NCBI RefSeq assembly: GCF_016464385.1
Contig: NZ_JADMLH010000009.1
Span: forward strand, 65,267 to 129,266
Direction of reading: 5' to 3'
Source: Nucisporomicrobium flavum
GTDB taxonomy: Bacteria; Actinomycetota; Actinomycetes; Mycobacteriales; Micromonosporaceae
Length of the DNA: 64,000 nt
In this document: in pieces, positions 53,029 through 62,151 of the stretch
Position numbering within the stretch: the first letter of the stretch is position 1
Layout of the letters: every line of letters begins with the position of its first letter
The notes under the pieces: generated by a model
What the model saw: the letters and a program-made list of their open reading frames with translations, nothing else
Database searches by the model: none
Told to the model about the DNA's origin: nothing
Position numbers and translations under genes: made by a program

Positions 53029-55359
53029 TTACCCGAACTCACCCGGCGACTCGGGCTCGGTGTCGCCGCCGTTGTCGAACGACGGCGGCGGGGACGGGGT
53101 CCTGGTCTCCGTAGCCGTCGTCTCCGGGCTGCTCGGCGACGCGGACGACGTTTCCGGCGGGCCGGGCGGGACCTCGTTTCCGCCGGGAACGGTGGAGGTC
53201 TCGGCCGGGGTCGGTGTGGTTGACGTCGCCGGGGTGGTCTGGCCGCCGACCGTGCCGGGCGGCCGGTCGTCCGGGGCGTCGCTGTCGATCGGCACCGGCA
53301 CGATGACGCCGCTCGGGTCGACGGAGGTGCCGGGCAGCGGGTTCTGCCGGTTCGGGACCGGGCCGAGGCGGACCTGGCCGTTGGTGAGGTGCTCGACCGG
53401 CTGCGAGGGCGCGCCCGGCTTGGGTGACACGAACGTCTCGCAGGTCTGGCCGTCGAGCTGGAACACCATCGGCGCGGAGTTGCTGGCCTCGTAGCGGCCG
53501 GTGAACTGCATCGTCTGGGTGGCCTGCGGGTCGAGGGCTGTCTTCGCCTGGACGGTCACCGCGCGGTTCTGCTGGTCGAGGGCGAGCTTGCCGTTGCCGG
53601 AGACGACCTGGTCACCCGGCATCAGGAACCAGAGCTTCCAGTTCTTGATCGCCTTGACGTCGCGGTTGGCGATGGTGACGGCGGCCTTGAACCGGCTGCC
53701 GTCGTCCGACCAGACGGCGTAGCTGACTACGCACTTGTTGGCGCCGACCAGCTGGGTGGGCTGCGGGCCGACCCCGCTGACCACGACGTCGTCGGGCGCG
53801 TCGCCGGCGGCGAGGCTCAGCGCCCACGCGCCGACGCCCACCATGAGCGCGCCCGCGCCGGCCATGAGCACGATGCGCCGGCGGCGGGTGGTGCCGCCGC
53901 GGCCGGGACCGGGTGCTCCCCCGGCCGGGGCCGCTCCGGGGCGCTGGGGCGGCGGGGTGCCGCCGCCGGCCCGCGCCGGCGCGGACGGATCCGTGCGCGA
54001 CGGGGGCCGCAGGGAGGGCGGCGCGCCGAAGGCCGGGCGCAGCGCCGGGCCGCTCGACGCCGGCGGAGGTTCGAACGAGTCGTCGGCGGCGGGACCGGAC
54101 GGCGAGAACGCGGCCGGACCGGCGGGCGCGGGCGGGACCGGGCCGAAGCGGCTGTTGCGGCCACCGCGCTGCGGTGGGGCCATCGGTGCGGCGGGAGCGC
54201 TGTTGGCCGCCGGCTGACCGGGGGTGCCCACGGCGGCCTCGACCTCGGCGACGGAGACGGGCTGCGCCGGCGCGCCGGGCGCGGGCGAGACCGGCGCGTC
54301 GCCGGCGAGGTCGGTGTCGGCGGCCGCGCCGGCCGCCGCCGCGGCGGGCGGCGGGACGGCCGCCGCACCCCGGCCCCCCCGGGCCGGCGCGGCGGCGGCG
54401 ATCCGGGCGTGGCCGGGCCGGATCCGGCCGAGGCCGTCGGTGTCCCGGGCGGACGGCAGGATCGTGGTGTCCTCGCCGTTGTCGGCCCAGTCCGGCACGA
54501 AGGCGCGCGCGGCGGGCACGCCGGCGGACACGGTGCCGAGGACGTGCGCGAGCTCGGCGCTGGACGGCCGGTCGGACGGCCGCTTCTCCAGGCATCGGGC
54601 GATCAGAGCGGACACCGCGCCGGGCATGCCCTCGACCGGCGGCATCGGCTCGGGCTCGGTGTACTGGTGGGCGCGCAGCAGGGCGGTCGTGGTGCCGACG
54701 TCCCAGGGCAGCTGCCCGATGAGCGTGCGGTAGATCAGCAGGCCGACCGCGTACACGTCGGTGGCCGGGCTGACCTGGCCGCCCTCGAGCCGCTCGGGCG
54801 CGAGGTAGGCCGGGGTGCCGAGCAGGCTGCCGTCCGGGTCGATGTCGTTCTCGCCGATGAGCGCCGAGATGCCGAAGTCCACGACCTTGGCGCCGGAGGG
54901 CGTGAGCATGACGTTGGCCGGGGTCACGTCGCGGTGCACGATGCCGCGGGCGTGTGCGGCGGCGAGCGCCGCGGAGACCTCCGAGCAGATGCGTACGGCC
55001 GCCGGCCAGGGCAGCCGGTGCACGCGGGCCAGCACGGCGGCGAGCGACTCGCCGTCGACCAGTTCCATCACGACGTACGGCACGGGCTCACCGTCGACGG
55101 TGGTCGCCTCGCCGTAGTCGTACACGTTGGTGATGTGCGGGTGGCTGAGCCGCGCCGCGGCCTGGGCCTCGGCCCGCAGCCGGCGCCGGAACGACGGGTC
55201 CGCGCTCGTCGACGGGGGCAGCACCTTGACCGCCACCTGCCGTCCGAGGACCTCGTCGAAGCCTCGCCACACCACTGACATCCCGCCGGCACCGAGCCGC
55301 TCCACCAACCGGTATCGGTTGGCGAGCAAACTCGAACCGGGCAGGTCCGTCGTGCTCAT
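53029..55359 (-). CDS. Ser/Thr protein kinase with an extracellular CBM2-like domain
   Basis: A 776-residue transmembrane Hanks-type kinase. Kinase domain residues 15-275: glycine loop LGAGGMSVVW, Lys45, HRD at 142-144, Asn149, DFG 161-163, GTPAYLAPERL. The HRD loop reads HRDVTPAN, so the usual catalytic-loop lysine is Thr, a variant found in other actinobacterial kinases. A 220-residue Pro/Ala-rich linker follows, then one membrane helix at about 496-519. Outside, residues 543-640 match the CBM2 pattern (Cys at both ends, CVVSYAV...VTIAN...NWKLWFLMPGDQVV...QLDGQTC), followed by a Pro/Thr/Ser tail. Start at the ATG at 55359; 55371 is an alternative. Confidence 0.9.
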   Translation of the reverse strand: MSTTDLPGSSLLANRYRLVERLGAGGMSVVWRGFDEVLGRQVAVKVLPPSTSADPSFRRRLRAEAQAAARLSHPHITNVYDYGEATTVDGEPVPYVVMELVDGESLAAVLARVHRLPWPAAVRICSEVSAALAAAHARGIVHRDVTPANVMLTPSGAKVVDFGISALIGENDIDPDGSLLGTPAYLAPERLEGGQVSPATDVYAVGLLIYRTLIGQLPWDVGTTTALLRAHQYTEPEPMPPVEGMPGAVSALIARCLEKRPSDRPSSAELAHVLGTVSAGVPAARAFVPDWADNGEDTTILPSARDTDGLGRIRPGHARIAAAAPARGGRGAAAVPPPAAAAAGAAADTDLAGDAPVSPAPGAPAQPVSVAEVEAAVGTPGQPAANSAPAAPMAPPQRGGRNSRFGPVPPAPAGPAAFSPSGPAADDSFEPPPASSGPALRPAFGAPPSLRPPSRTDPSAPARAGGGTPPPQRPGAAPAGGAPGPGRGGTTRRRRIVLMAGAGALMVGVGAWALSLAAGDAPDDVVVSGVGPQPTQLVGANKCVVSYAVWSDDGSRFKAAVTIANRDVKAIKNWKLWFLMPGDQVVSGNGKLALDQQNRAVTVQAKTALDPQATQTMQFTGRYEASNSAPMVFQLDGQTCETFVSPKPGAPSQPVEHLTNGQVRLGPVPNRQNPLPGTSVDPSGVIVPVPIDSDAPDDRPPGTVGGQTTPATSTTPTPAETSTVPGGNEVPPGPPETSSASPSSPETTATETRTPSPPPSFDNGGDTEPESPGEFG

Positions 55360-55840
55360 GTGCCCCCACATGCGCGATCGGATGAAACACCGGAGCACAC
55401 CGCCATGTGTCCTGGTGCCGGGGGCGGCATCGGCCCGCCGTCGGACCGAGCATCCCCCATCGACGGCGAGGATGTTAGCCCACGAGCGGCCTCAGTCTCG
55501 ACTGTTCGACGGCCGGGATGACCTGCGGCTCGTCACCGTCCGTTTCGTACCGTGCGCCAGCCGTGCGCGGTGGCTTGTTTCGATGAAAAGCCTGGTCACG
55601 GGCGCACGGCAGGGCCTGCGAGGCATGGCTCGCGGCTATTGCCCCATTCGTCGAAACTTGCGGGTATCTCCCCGGATACAGCGCATCTACAAGGGATTCT
55701 GTACGGCGGGTCGCTCGGCGATCACGCTGCGATCACATCGGACAGCATTGCGAGATCGACTCACGTACGCAGCGTGAACTCCTTGTCGCAAGGCAATGAC
55801 CTGCGTCACCCCGCCCGATCGGATGAAAGTTCGACGACGA
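55360..55840. other. Long intergenic region upstream of the kinase gene
   Basis: 481 bp without a credible gene, of lower G+C than its flanks. It holds two BldD-box-like sequences (55722-55734 and 55765-55777), a possible -10 TAACAT for the kinase (minus strand 55477-55472), and the 13-bp direct repeat CGATCGGATGAAA at 55375-55387 and 55816-55828, near both ends of the region. Confidence 0.6.
55765..55777 (+). promoter_or_regulatory. BldD-box-like site upstream of the kinase gene
   Basis: GTACGCAGCGTGA matches 12 of 13 positions of TNACNC(A/T)GNGTNA; only the first base differs. A weaker match (11 of 13), TCACGCTGCGATC, lies at 55722-55734, 43 bp away. Both are far (over 360 bp) from the kinase start, so an unseen promoter would have to lie nearby for direct control. 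Confidence 0.45.
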
Positions 55841-58579
55841 TCATGCTTTGTTGGTCGCACTCACCGGAACGTGGGACAAAACGGCCTTGTTCTGCCACGC
55901 GGGGAGAAGCGCCGGGGCCGGCGCGGGCCCCGCCGGCACCGCCCCGAGTTCCTCCAGGTGGGCCAGCATCGGGGCGAGGCTCTCGTACATGACGAGGACG
56001 ACGTCGCCCGGTGTGGCCAGCCGCAGCGCCTCCCCCACCGCGGCGCGGTAACCGTCCGCCCGCACCGCGCGCAGGTTCGGGCGCCGTCCCCTCATCTCCC
56101 GTTCCACGAGGGCGGACACCTCGCCCGGCTCGCGGCCCCGCGGGTCCTCGTCGTCGTAGAGGACGGCGCGCGTGACGCCGTCGGCGATCACCTGGGCGCA
56201 GGCGGCCAGCAGGTCGTCGCGGCGGTCGCCGGGCAGGGTCACCGCGGCGACGCAGCGGTCGCGGCCGTACAGGCGCTCGAGCGTACGCAGCACCTCGGCG
56301 AGAGCCGCCGGGTTGTGGGCGTAGTCGACGAACAGCGTCACCTCACCCAGGCGCAGGGCCGTGCCGCGGCCGGGGTTGTGCACGCGCGGCTCGAAGTCGG
56401 CGAGCCGTTCGGTGACGGTGTCCGTCGAGGCGCCGAGGGCACGGGCGGCGGCGATCGCGGCGAGGGCGTTGACGGCCGCGTACGGCGCCGCGCCCCCGAA
56501 CGTCCCGGGCACCTCGGACGCCCGCAGCAACGGCGTCCGCCGCGCCCCCGTGGCCTGCACCAGCCAGCTGTCCTGCAGCAGGTAGGCCGTACCCCCCTGA
56601 CCGAGGTGGGTGGCGACCACCGGTTGCCGCGCGTCCGTGCCGAACCACACGATCCGCTTGCGGTCCGCGCGTACCCGGGGACGGTCGGGCAGGCTGCGCA
56701 CCCACGGGTCGTCGGCGTTGAGCACCAGCGTGCCGCCGTCCTTGACGCGTTCGGCGATGAGGGCCTTGACGTGCGCGATGTCCTCGATCGAGCCGAGGCC
56801 GTCCTGGCCGAGGTGGTCGGCGGTGATGTTGGTGACCACGCCGACGTCGGTCCAGTCGTAGCCGAGGCCGCGGCGCAGGATGCCCCCGCGCGCGGTCTCC
56901 AGCACGGCGGCCTGCACGCCGGGGTCGCCGAGCACCATCTGCGCCGAGCGGGGGCCGGTCGCGTCGCCGCGGTGCACCGTACGGCCGTCGATGCTGACGC
57001 CGTCGGTCGTGGTGAGCCCGACCCGCAGCCCCTTGCCCGCCAGGATGTGCGCGGCCATCCGCGCCACCGACGTCTTGCCGTTCGTCCCGGTCACCGCGAC
57101 GGTCGGGATGCGCCCGTCGGAGCCGCCGGGGAACATCGCACGGACGATCGCGTCGCCCACGTCGCGGGAGCGCCCGTGCACCGGCGAGAGGTGCATGCGC
57201 AGGCCCGGTACGGCGTTCACCTCGATCACGCCGCCGGTGACCTCGTCGGGGTCGCCGACCGGCGGTACGGGCGCCGCGATATCGCTCAGGCGCAGGTCGA
57301 TGCCGGCGATGTCCAGCCCGACGACCGCGGCGACGCGCAGGCACATCCGGGCGACGTCCGGGTGGATGCGGTCGGTGACGTCATGGCCCGTGCCCCCCGT
57401 GGAGAGGTTGGCGTTGTCGCGCAGCCACACCTGCCGGCCCGCCTCCGGGACGCTGTCCGCGGTGCAGCGCTGCCGCTCCAGCACCGTGGCGGCGTTGTCG
57501 TCCAGGGCGATGCGGGTCAGGACCCGCGAGTGGCCCGTGCCGCGGCGCGGGTCGGCGTTGGTGCGCTCGACGAGCTGGGCGACCGTGCTCTCGCCGTCCC
57601 CGACGACGTGGGCGGCGATCCGCTCGGCCGCCGCGACGACCTCGCCGGCGACGATGAGCACCCGGTAGTCGCGCCCGGGCAGGTACCGCTCCACGACCAC
57701 GTCCTCGCCCGCTGCCACGCAGGCGGCCTCCACCTCTTCGGCGGTCCGCAGGTTCAGCGCCACGTGCTCGCCCTGCCGGCCGTGGCGGGGCTTGACCACG
57801 ACCGGGCCGCCGAGCTCGTCGAACAGCCGGACGGCCTCCTCCGCGCCGCGGGCCGCGCCGCCGGGCGCCACCGGTACGCCGGCGTCGGCGAGCAACCGCC
57901 GGGTGACCTGCTTGTCGCCGGCGATGTCGATGCCCACGCCGCTGGTCCGGTCGGTCATGGCGGCCCAGGCGAGCCGGCGCCGGGTGCCCCAGCCGAGCCG
58001 GAGCAGGCTGAGGTCGCCGTACCGTTCGACCGGGATGCCGCGCCGGCGGGCCGCGGCGATGATCGACCGGGTGCTGGGGCCGGTGGCCTCCCGCTCCGCG
58101 AGGTCGCCGAGCTCGGTGAGGCGCGCGCGCAGGTCCCCCGCGGACACCCGGGCGCCGGCCGCGACGGAGTTGACCAGATCCACGGCGGCGTCGAAGAGCC
58201 GGCCGGGCAGCCGCGAGCCGGGAGACTCGTCGACCGGGCACTCCACGATCAGGTCGTAGACCCCGGGCTCGGCGGTGGAGACCGTACGCCCGAAGCTGAC
58301 GTCCCGCCCGATGCACTGCGACAGCTCCAGCATCACGTGTTCGGTGACGTGGCCGAAGTACGTACCCCCGCGCATGCGGCTGACGAAGCCGCCCCGCGAC
58401 CCGGCGGCGCAGTGGTGCTCGGCGAGCCCCGGCAGCGCCCGCAGGAGCCGCTCGGTGAACCCCGCGACGTCGCTCGTCTCGCGCCCCGCCAGCTCGTCCA
58501 GGCGGAGCCGGGCCACGACGGCGGGCCGGGACAGGTGGACGTTGGGTCCGCGCAGGTGGCGCAGGCTGAGGATCTTCAT
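55841..58579 (-). CDS. cphA: Cyanophycin synthetase
   Basis: Polymerises aspartate and arginine, without ribosomes, to multi-L-arginyl-poly-L-aspartate, a nitrogen store. It is 912 residues. There is an N-terminal domain, an ATP-grasp domain (VVVKPRHGRQGEHV, VVERYLPGRDYRVLIV, GVIEVNAVPGLRMHL), and a Mur ligase-like domain with P-loop VTGTNGKTS and DYAHNPAAL. The ATG overlaps the cphB stop as ATGA. Confidence 0.94.
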   Translation of the reverse strand: MKILSLRHLRGPNVHLSRPAVVARLRLDELAGRETSDVAGFTERLLRALPGLAEHHCAAGSRGGFVSRMRGGTYFGHVTEHVMLELSQCIGRDVSFGRTVSTAEPGVYDLIVECPVDESPGSRLPGRLFDAAVDLVNSVAAGARVSAGDLRARLTELGDLAEREATGPSTRSIIAAARRRGIPVERYGDLSLLRLGWGTRRRLAWAAMTDRTSGVGIDIAGDKQVTRRLLADAGVPVAPGGAARGAEEAVRLFDELGGPVVVKPRHGRQGEHVALNLRTAEEVEAACVAAGEDVVVERYLPGRDYRVLIVAGEVVAAAERIAAHVVGDGESTVAQLVERTNADPRRGTGHSRVLTRIALDDNAATVLERQRCTADSVPEAGRQVWLRDNANLSTGGTGHDVTDRIHPDVARMCLRVAAVVGLDIAGIDLRLSDIAAPVPPVGDPDEVTGGVIEVNAVPGLRMHLSPVHGRSRDVGDAIVRAMFPGGSDGRIPTVAVTGTNGKTSVARMAAHILAGKGLRVGLTTTDGVSIDGRTVHRGDATGPRSAQMVLGDPGVQAAVLETARGGILRRGLGYDWTDVGVVTNITADHLGQDGLGSIEDIAHVKALIAERVKDGGTLVLNADDPWVRSLPDRPRVRADRKRIVWFGTDARQPVVATHLGQGGTAYLLQDSWLVQATGARRTPLLRASEVPGTFGGAAPYAAVNALAAIAAARALGASTDTVTERLADFEPRVHNPGRGTALRLGEVTLFVDYAHNPAALAEVLRTLERLYGRDRCVAAVTLPGDRRDDLLAACAQVIADGVTRAVLYDDEDPRGREPGEVSALVEREMRGRRPNLRAVRADGYRAAVGEALRLATPGDVVLVMYESLAPMLAHLEELGAVPAGPAPAPALLPAWQNKAVLSHVPVSATNKA

Positions 58580-59388
58580 CGGACGTGTCCCCGTTCCCCG
58601 GCGCCCGCCTCGACCGGGCGGCGTCCGGACAGTTCGAACCTGCTCCCGGCAGGCAGCACGTGCAGGCGCGCCCCGCTGAGCGCGATGGGCCCGTCGGCCG
58701 GTACCCGGATGTCGGTGGCGCAGCCGGCGTCGACGACGGTGACCGTCCCGGAGCCCAGCACCTCGAAGCGGTCGCCCTCGGCGAGGATCGCGGTGTCCTC
58801 GTCGATGCCGAGGCCGAGCTCGTGCGGGTACATCGCGACGGCGCTGAGCAGCCGGTTGAGCCGCCCGCGCTCGGCGAAGTGCATGTCGATGACCACGCCC
58901 GGCAGGAATTCCAGGCCCGGCCCGGTCCGCACGCTGGTCCGGGTGACGCCGGGGGCCGCGCCGCCGAGGATCATCGTGCCGGACATCATCGCCGCGCCCG
59001 CGCTGGTGCCGCCGAGCACGATGGTGCCGGCCTGCACGAGCGTCTGCAGAGCGGAGTCGGCGAGGGTGCCGCCGAGGACCGTGGTGATGCGCAGCTGGTC
59101 GCCGCCGGTGAAGAACACGCCGGTGGCCGCGGCGAGGGCGTGGATCACGGTGGGCTCGTTGGCCTGGGCACGCGTGGTGATGCGCAGCCCCCGGACCTGG
59201 CGGGCGCCGAGCCGGGTGAACAGGGCGGCGTACTCGGCCTCCAGGACGGCGGGCTCGCCGCTGGCGGTGGCGATGACGATGATCTCGGCGGACGGTCCGC
59301 CGGCCAGCTCGACGAAGCGCCGCAGGATCTCGAGGCCGCAGGCGCCGTGCCGCTCCGCGCCGCCGATGATCAGTAGCCGGGCCGCCAC
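58576..59388 (-). CDS. cphB: Cyanophycinase
   Basis: Serine-type exopeptidase that degrades cyanophycin to beta-Asp-Arg dipeptides. It is 270 residues with the nucleophile elbow LGGTSAGAAMMSG, FFTGGDQLRI and DMHFAERGRLNRLL. The GTG start at 59388 has AGGAGG six bases upstream. It is the first gene of the pair with cphA. No isoaspartyl dipeptidase gene is in the window. Confidence 0.93.
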   Translation of the reverse strand: MAARLLIIGGAERHGACGLEILRRFVELAGGPSAEIIVIATASGEPAVLEAEYAALFTRLGARQVRGLRITTRAQANEPTVIHALAAATGVFFTGGDQLRITTVLGGTLADSALQTLVQAGTIVLGGTSAGAAMMSGTMILGGAAPGVTRTSVRTGPGLEFLPGVVIDMHFAERGRLNRLLSAVAMYPHELGLGIDEDTAILAEGDRFEVLGSGTVTVVDAGCATDIRVPADGPIALSGARLHVLPAGSRFELSGRRPVEAGAGERGHVR

Positions 59389-59474
59389 ACCGCACCTCCT
59401 CCCCGCGCCGCTGCTGCGAGCACGTGGTTATGAGGTTAAACGGAACATAACCGAAACATCGGCCTAATCAGCCT

Positions 59475-61079
59475 TCAGTCCGTTCGTGGGTGGCGGTGGG
59501 GTGGTGGGACGGGGGAGTGAGCGGGCAGCAGATGCGTGACCGTCGCGGGCCCCTCGGCGAGCGCCACGGCGTGCTCCTCCTCGCGCTCATCGCTGGTGGT
59601 CAGCCGGCCCTCGTGCTGACGCAGGTGCTCCTCCCACGTCGGTACGAGGTAGACCTCGACGAAGTCGCCGGCGTGCTCGCCGTTGCGGAACAGGCCCCAG
59701 CGGGTCGCGCCGGTGCGCTGGCGGGAGCGGCGTACGGCCTGCATGGCGGCGACGAACGCGGCCCGGTTCTCCGGCTTCACCCGCCACGTGGCGGTCACCA
59801 GCACCGGGCCCTCGTCCAGGTGCGGTTCGAGCATCAGGTGCGGCTCGGGCCAGTACGCGGCCGGGCTGCGGTCACCCGTCTGCTCGCGCAGCGGCAGCCA
59901 CCGGACCGTGGCCGTGCCCAGCACCATGAAGGCCGCCGCGGCCAGGTACGCCGCCCGCAGCCCCCACGCCTGCGTCACCTGGCCCCAGGCGAACGCCCCG
60001 AAGGCCTGCCCACCGGCGAAGACGACCTGGTAGACGGCGAAGCCGCGGGCGCGTACCCAGTTGGGCAGGAAGAGCTGCATGCTCGCGTTCATCCGGGACA
60101 CCTGCGCCATCCACGCCAGCCCCGCCACGACCAGGGCCGGGACCACGGCCATCGCGTACGGCACCAGCGCCACGATCAGCAGCGCGGCGGCGTACACCGT
60201 GCCGGAGAGGATCAGGAGCCGGTTGGGCGGTACGCGCTCGCGGATGCGGGGCATGAGCAGGGCGCCGAGGATCGCTCCGACGCCGAGGGCCGCCAGCAGG
60301 ACGCCGTACCCGCTGGGGCCCATGCCGAGCTCCCGGTCGGCGACCAGCGGCAACAGCCCCCACACGACGCTGCCGGGCAGCACGAACAGCAGCACTCGCA
60401 GCAGGGTCCGGCGGACGACCGGCGAGTAGCGCACGTACCGGCCGCCCGCCCGCAGCGCCGGCCCGAACCGCTCGGCGTGGGTCGTGCCGCCCTGCGGCGG
60501 CCGGCGCCAGCGGATCAGCGCCGCCGCGAACACCGCGAACGACACGGCGTTGAGGCCGAAGACGACCGGGACGCCGGCGTGCGCGACGATCAGCCCGGCG
60601 ACCGCGGGGCCGGCCGAGCGGGCGAGGTTGGTGTTGACCGCGCCGAGCGCCGACGCGGCGGCCAGCTCGTCGCGCGGCACGACCTCCGGGATGACCGCCT
60701 GCCAGGTCGGCAGCGTCAGCGCCTGGCCGACGCCGAGCAGGAAGGTGAAGACCAGGAGCAGCGCGGGCGGCATCCGGTCGGCCGCCGTCAGCGCGGTCAG
60801 GGCCGCGGCCACGGCGAACAATCCCAGCTGTACGCCCAGCAGCAGCCGTCGCCGGTCGAACGTGTCGGCGAGCGTGCCGGACGGCAGCGCCAGCAGCAGC
60901 ACGGGCAGCATGGTGGCGGTCTGCACGAGGCTGACGTACGTCGCCGCGTCCGGCTCGTGCACCAGCCGCCACGACGCGCCGACGGTCTGCATCCAGGTGC
61001 CGGCGTTGCTGGCGAGCACCCCGATCCAGAGGCCGCGGAAGACCTTGTCCTGCAACGGGGCCCAGGCGCTGGTCTCCAC
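59475..61079 (-). CDS. MFS transporter with a C-terminal antibiotic-monooxygenase-like domain
   Basis: A 534-residue MFS_3-type exporter. The membrane part spans about residues 10-415 (SNAGTWMQTVGASWR, GTLADTFDRRRLLLGVQ motif A). The last 110 residues (EGPVLVTATWRVKPENRAAFVAAMQAVR..., FVEVYLVPTWEEHLRQHEGRL) resemble the dimeric ABM/EthD-like ferredoxin fold. This domain pairing is known in the family. The GTG at 61079 is used; the gene follows HxlR by 11 bp, so they are one operon. Confidence 0.87.
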   Translation of the reverse strand: METSAWAPLQDKVFRGLWIGVLASNAGTWMQTVGASWRLVHEPDAATYVSLVQTATMLPVLLLALPSGTLADTFDRRRLLLGVQLGLFAVAAALTALTAADRMPPALLLVFTFLLGVGQALTLPTWQAVIPEVVPRDELAAASALGAVNTNLARSAGPAVAGLIVAHAGVPVVFGLNAVSFAVFAAALIRWRRPPQGGTTHAERFGPALRAGGRYVRYSPVVRRTLLRVLLFVLPGSVVWGLLPLVADRELGMGPSGYGVLLAALGVGAILGALLMPRIRERVPPNRLLILSGTVYAAALLIVALVPYAMAVVPALVVAGLAWMAQVSRMNASMQLFLPNWVRARGFAVYQVVFAGGQAFGAFAWGQVTQAWGLRAAYLAAAAFMVLGTATVRWLPLREQTGDRSPAAYWPEPHLMLEPHLDEGPVLVTATWRVKPENRAAFVAAMQAVRRSRQRTGATRWGLFRNGEHAGDFVEVYLVPTWEEHLRQHEGRLTTSDEREEEHAVALAEGPATVTHLLPAHSPVPPPHRHPRTD

Positions 61080-61090
61080 GGCGTGCCAGC

Positions 61091-61579
61091 TTATAGCCGG
61101 CGCTGCGCTCCCGGGCCCGGCCGGGGCACCACGTCCCGGTACGCGCCCACCGCGTGCCCCTCGGCGCAGTGCAGCTCGGTGTGCACCTCCGCCCCGCAGT
61201 CGCGGTGGGCCAGGGTCAGCGGCGGCCCGCCCGGGTCGGCCAGGTAGCGGTCGCCCCACTCCTTCACGGCGAGCAGGACGGGGTAGAGGTCGAACCCCTT
61301 GTCGGTGAGGCGGTACTCGTGGCGGATCCGCGAGCCCGGCTCCCGGTACGGCACCCGGCGCAGCACCCCGTGCTCGACGAGGGAGGCGAGCCGGTCGGCG
61401 AGCACCTGCCGTGGCATCTTGGTGTGCTCGCGCATGTCCGCGAAGCGCCGTACGCCGTTGAAGACCTCCCGGAGCACGACGATCGTCCCCTTCTCGCCGA
61501 GCACGCCGATGGCGCGGCCGATCGTGCAGGTCTCCATGGACCAGCCGAGCGCCTCGGGACGGGCCGTGGTCTGGGTCAT
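61091..61579 (-). CDS. HxlR-family winged-helix regulator
   Basis: A 162-residue regulator with the HxlR signature: CTIGRAIGVLGEKGTIVVLREVFNGVRRFADM, MPRQVLADRLASLVEHGVLRR, YRLTDKGFDLYPVLLAVKEWGDRY. Many members sense quinones, aldehydes or drugs through a Cys; here a Cys lies at METCTIG and two near the end. It is co-oriented with the exporter and divergent from the thioesterase. Start at the ATG at 61579. Confidence 0.92.
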   Translation of the reverse strand: MTQTTARPEALGWSMETCTIGRAIGVLGEKGTIVVLREVFNGVRRFADMREHTKMPRQVLADRLASLVEHGVLRRVPYREPGSRIRHEYRLTDKGFDLYPVLLAVKEWGDRYLADPGGPPLTLAHRDCGAEVHTELHCAEGHAVGAYRDVVPRPGPGAQRRL

Positions 61580-61586
61580 AGCAGGA

Positions 61587-61615
61587 AGGCTAGGTCTCGT
61601 TGACAGACACAGCAA
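61587..61615 (-). promoter_or_regulatory. Probable leaderless promoter of the HxlR-MFS operon
   Basis: On the minus strand, TTGCTG (61615-61610), 17 bases, then TAGCCT (61592-61587) gives a -35/-10 pair. The ATG follows seven bases after the -10 and no Shine-Dalgarno is present, so transcript and protein would start together. Confidence 0.55.
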
Positions 61616-61635
61616 GCCCGTGGCAGCCTGCGTCC

Positions 61636-62151
61636 ATGACGCAGACTCAGAGCGGCGCGCGCAGCCGGACGTTCGAGTGGACCGATCCCGCCGTGCACAC
61701 GGACCTGGCCGGCGGTCGCTCCGGGCTGGAACTGCTGCAGGCCATGTCCCGCGGCGAGCTGCCCGCTCCCCCGGTCATGCGCCTGCTCGACATGGGCGGC
61801 ATGGAGGTGAGCGAAGGCAGCGTCACCGTGCACCTCGACCCGCAGGAGTTCCACTACAACCCGCTGGGCACGGTCCACGGCGGCGTGCTCTCCACGATGC
61901 TCGACACCGCGGCCGCCTGCTCGGTGCACTCGACGCTGCCGGCCGGCGTCGGCTACACCAGCCTCGACCTCACCGTGAAGTTCCTGCGCCCGGCCACCCT
62001 CGCCTCCGGACGGCTGAGCACCACCGGCACCGTCCTGCAGCGAGGGCGGCGCACCGCCCTCGCCGAGGCGCGGATGACCGACGCGCAGGGGCGCCTCGTC
62101 GCGCACGCCACCTCCACGTGCATGATCCTCGAACCGCCTACCCGGCGCTGA
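61636..62151 (+). CDS. PaaI-family hotdog-fold thioesterase
   Basis: A 171-residue acyl-CoA thioesterase-like protein. The hotdog helix segment FHYNPLGTVHGGVLSTMLDTAAA includes the HGG motif, followed by YTSLDLTVKFLRP. The substrate may be an aromatic or unusual acyl-CoA. It is divergent from HxlR by 56 bp and may be regulated by it. The end overlaps hisS by 14 bp on the opposite strand. Confidence 0.88.
   Translation: MTQTQSGARSRTFEWTDPAVHTDLAGGRSGLELLQAMSRGELPAPPVMRLLDMGGMEVSEGSVTVHLDPQEFHYNPLGTVHGGVLSTMLDTAAACSVHSTLPAGVGYTSLDLTVKFLRPATLASGRLSTTGTVLQRGRRTALAEARMTDAQGRLVAHATSTCMILEPPTRR

Noticed and set aside
54060..54080. TTCGAAC-like sequence resembling a tRNA T-arm (also near 58628)
   Set aside because: Both lie inside strongly supported coding genes and no acceptor or anticodon arm can be folded around them.
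55694..55757. A 19-codon reading frame on the minus strand upstream of the kinase
   Set aside because: AAGGAG lies 14 bases from its GTG, too far, and nothing else supports translation.
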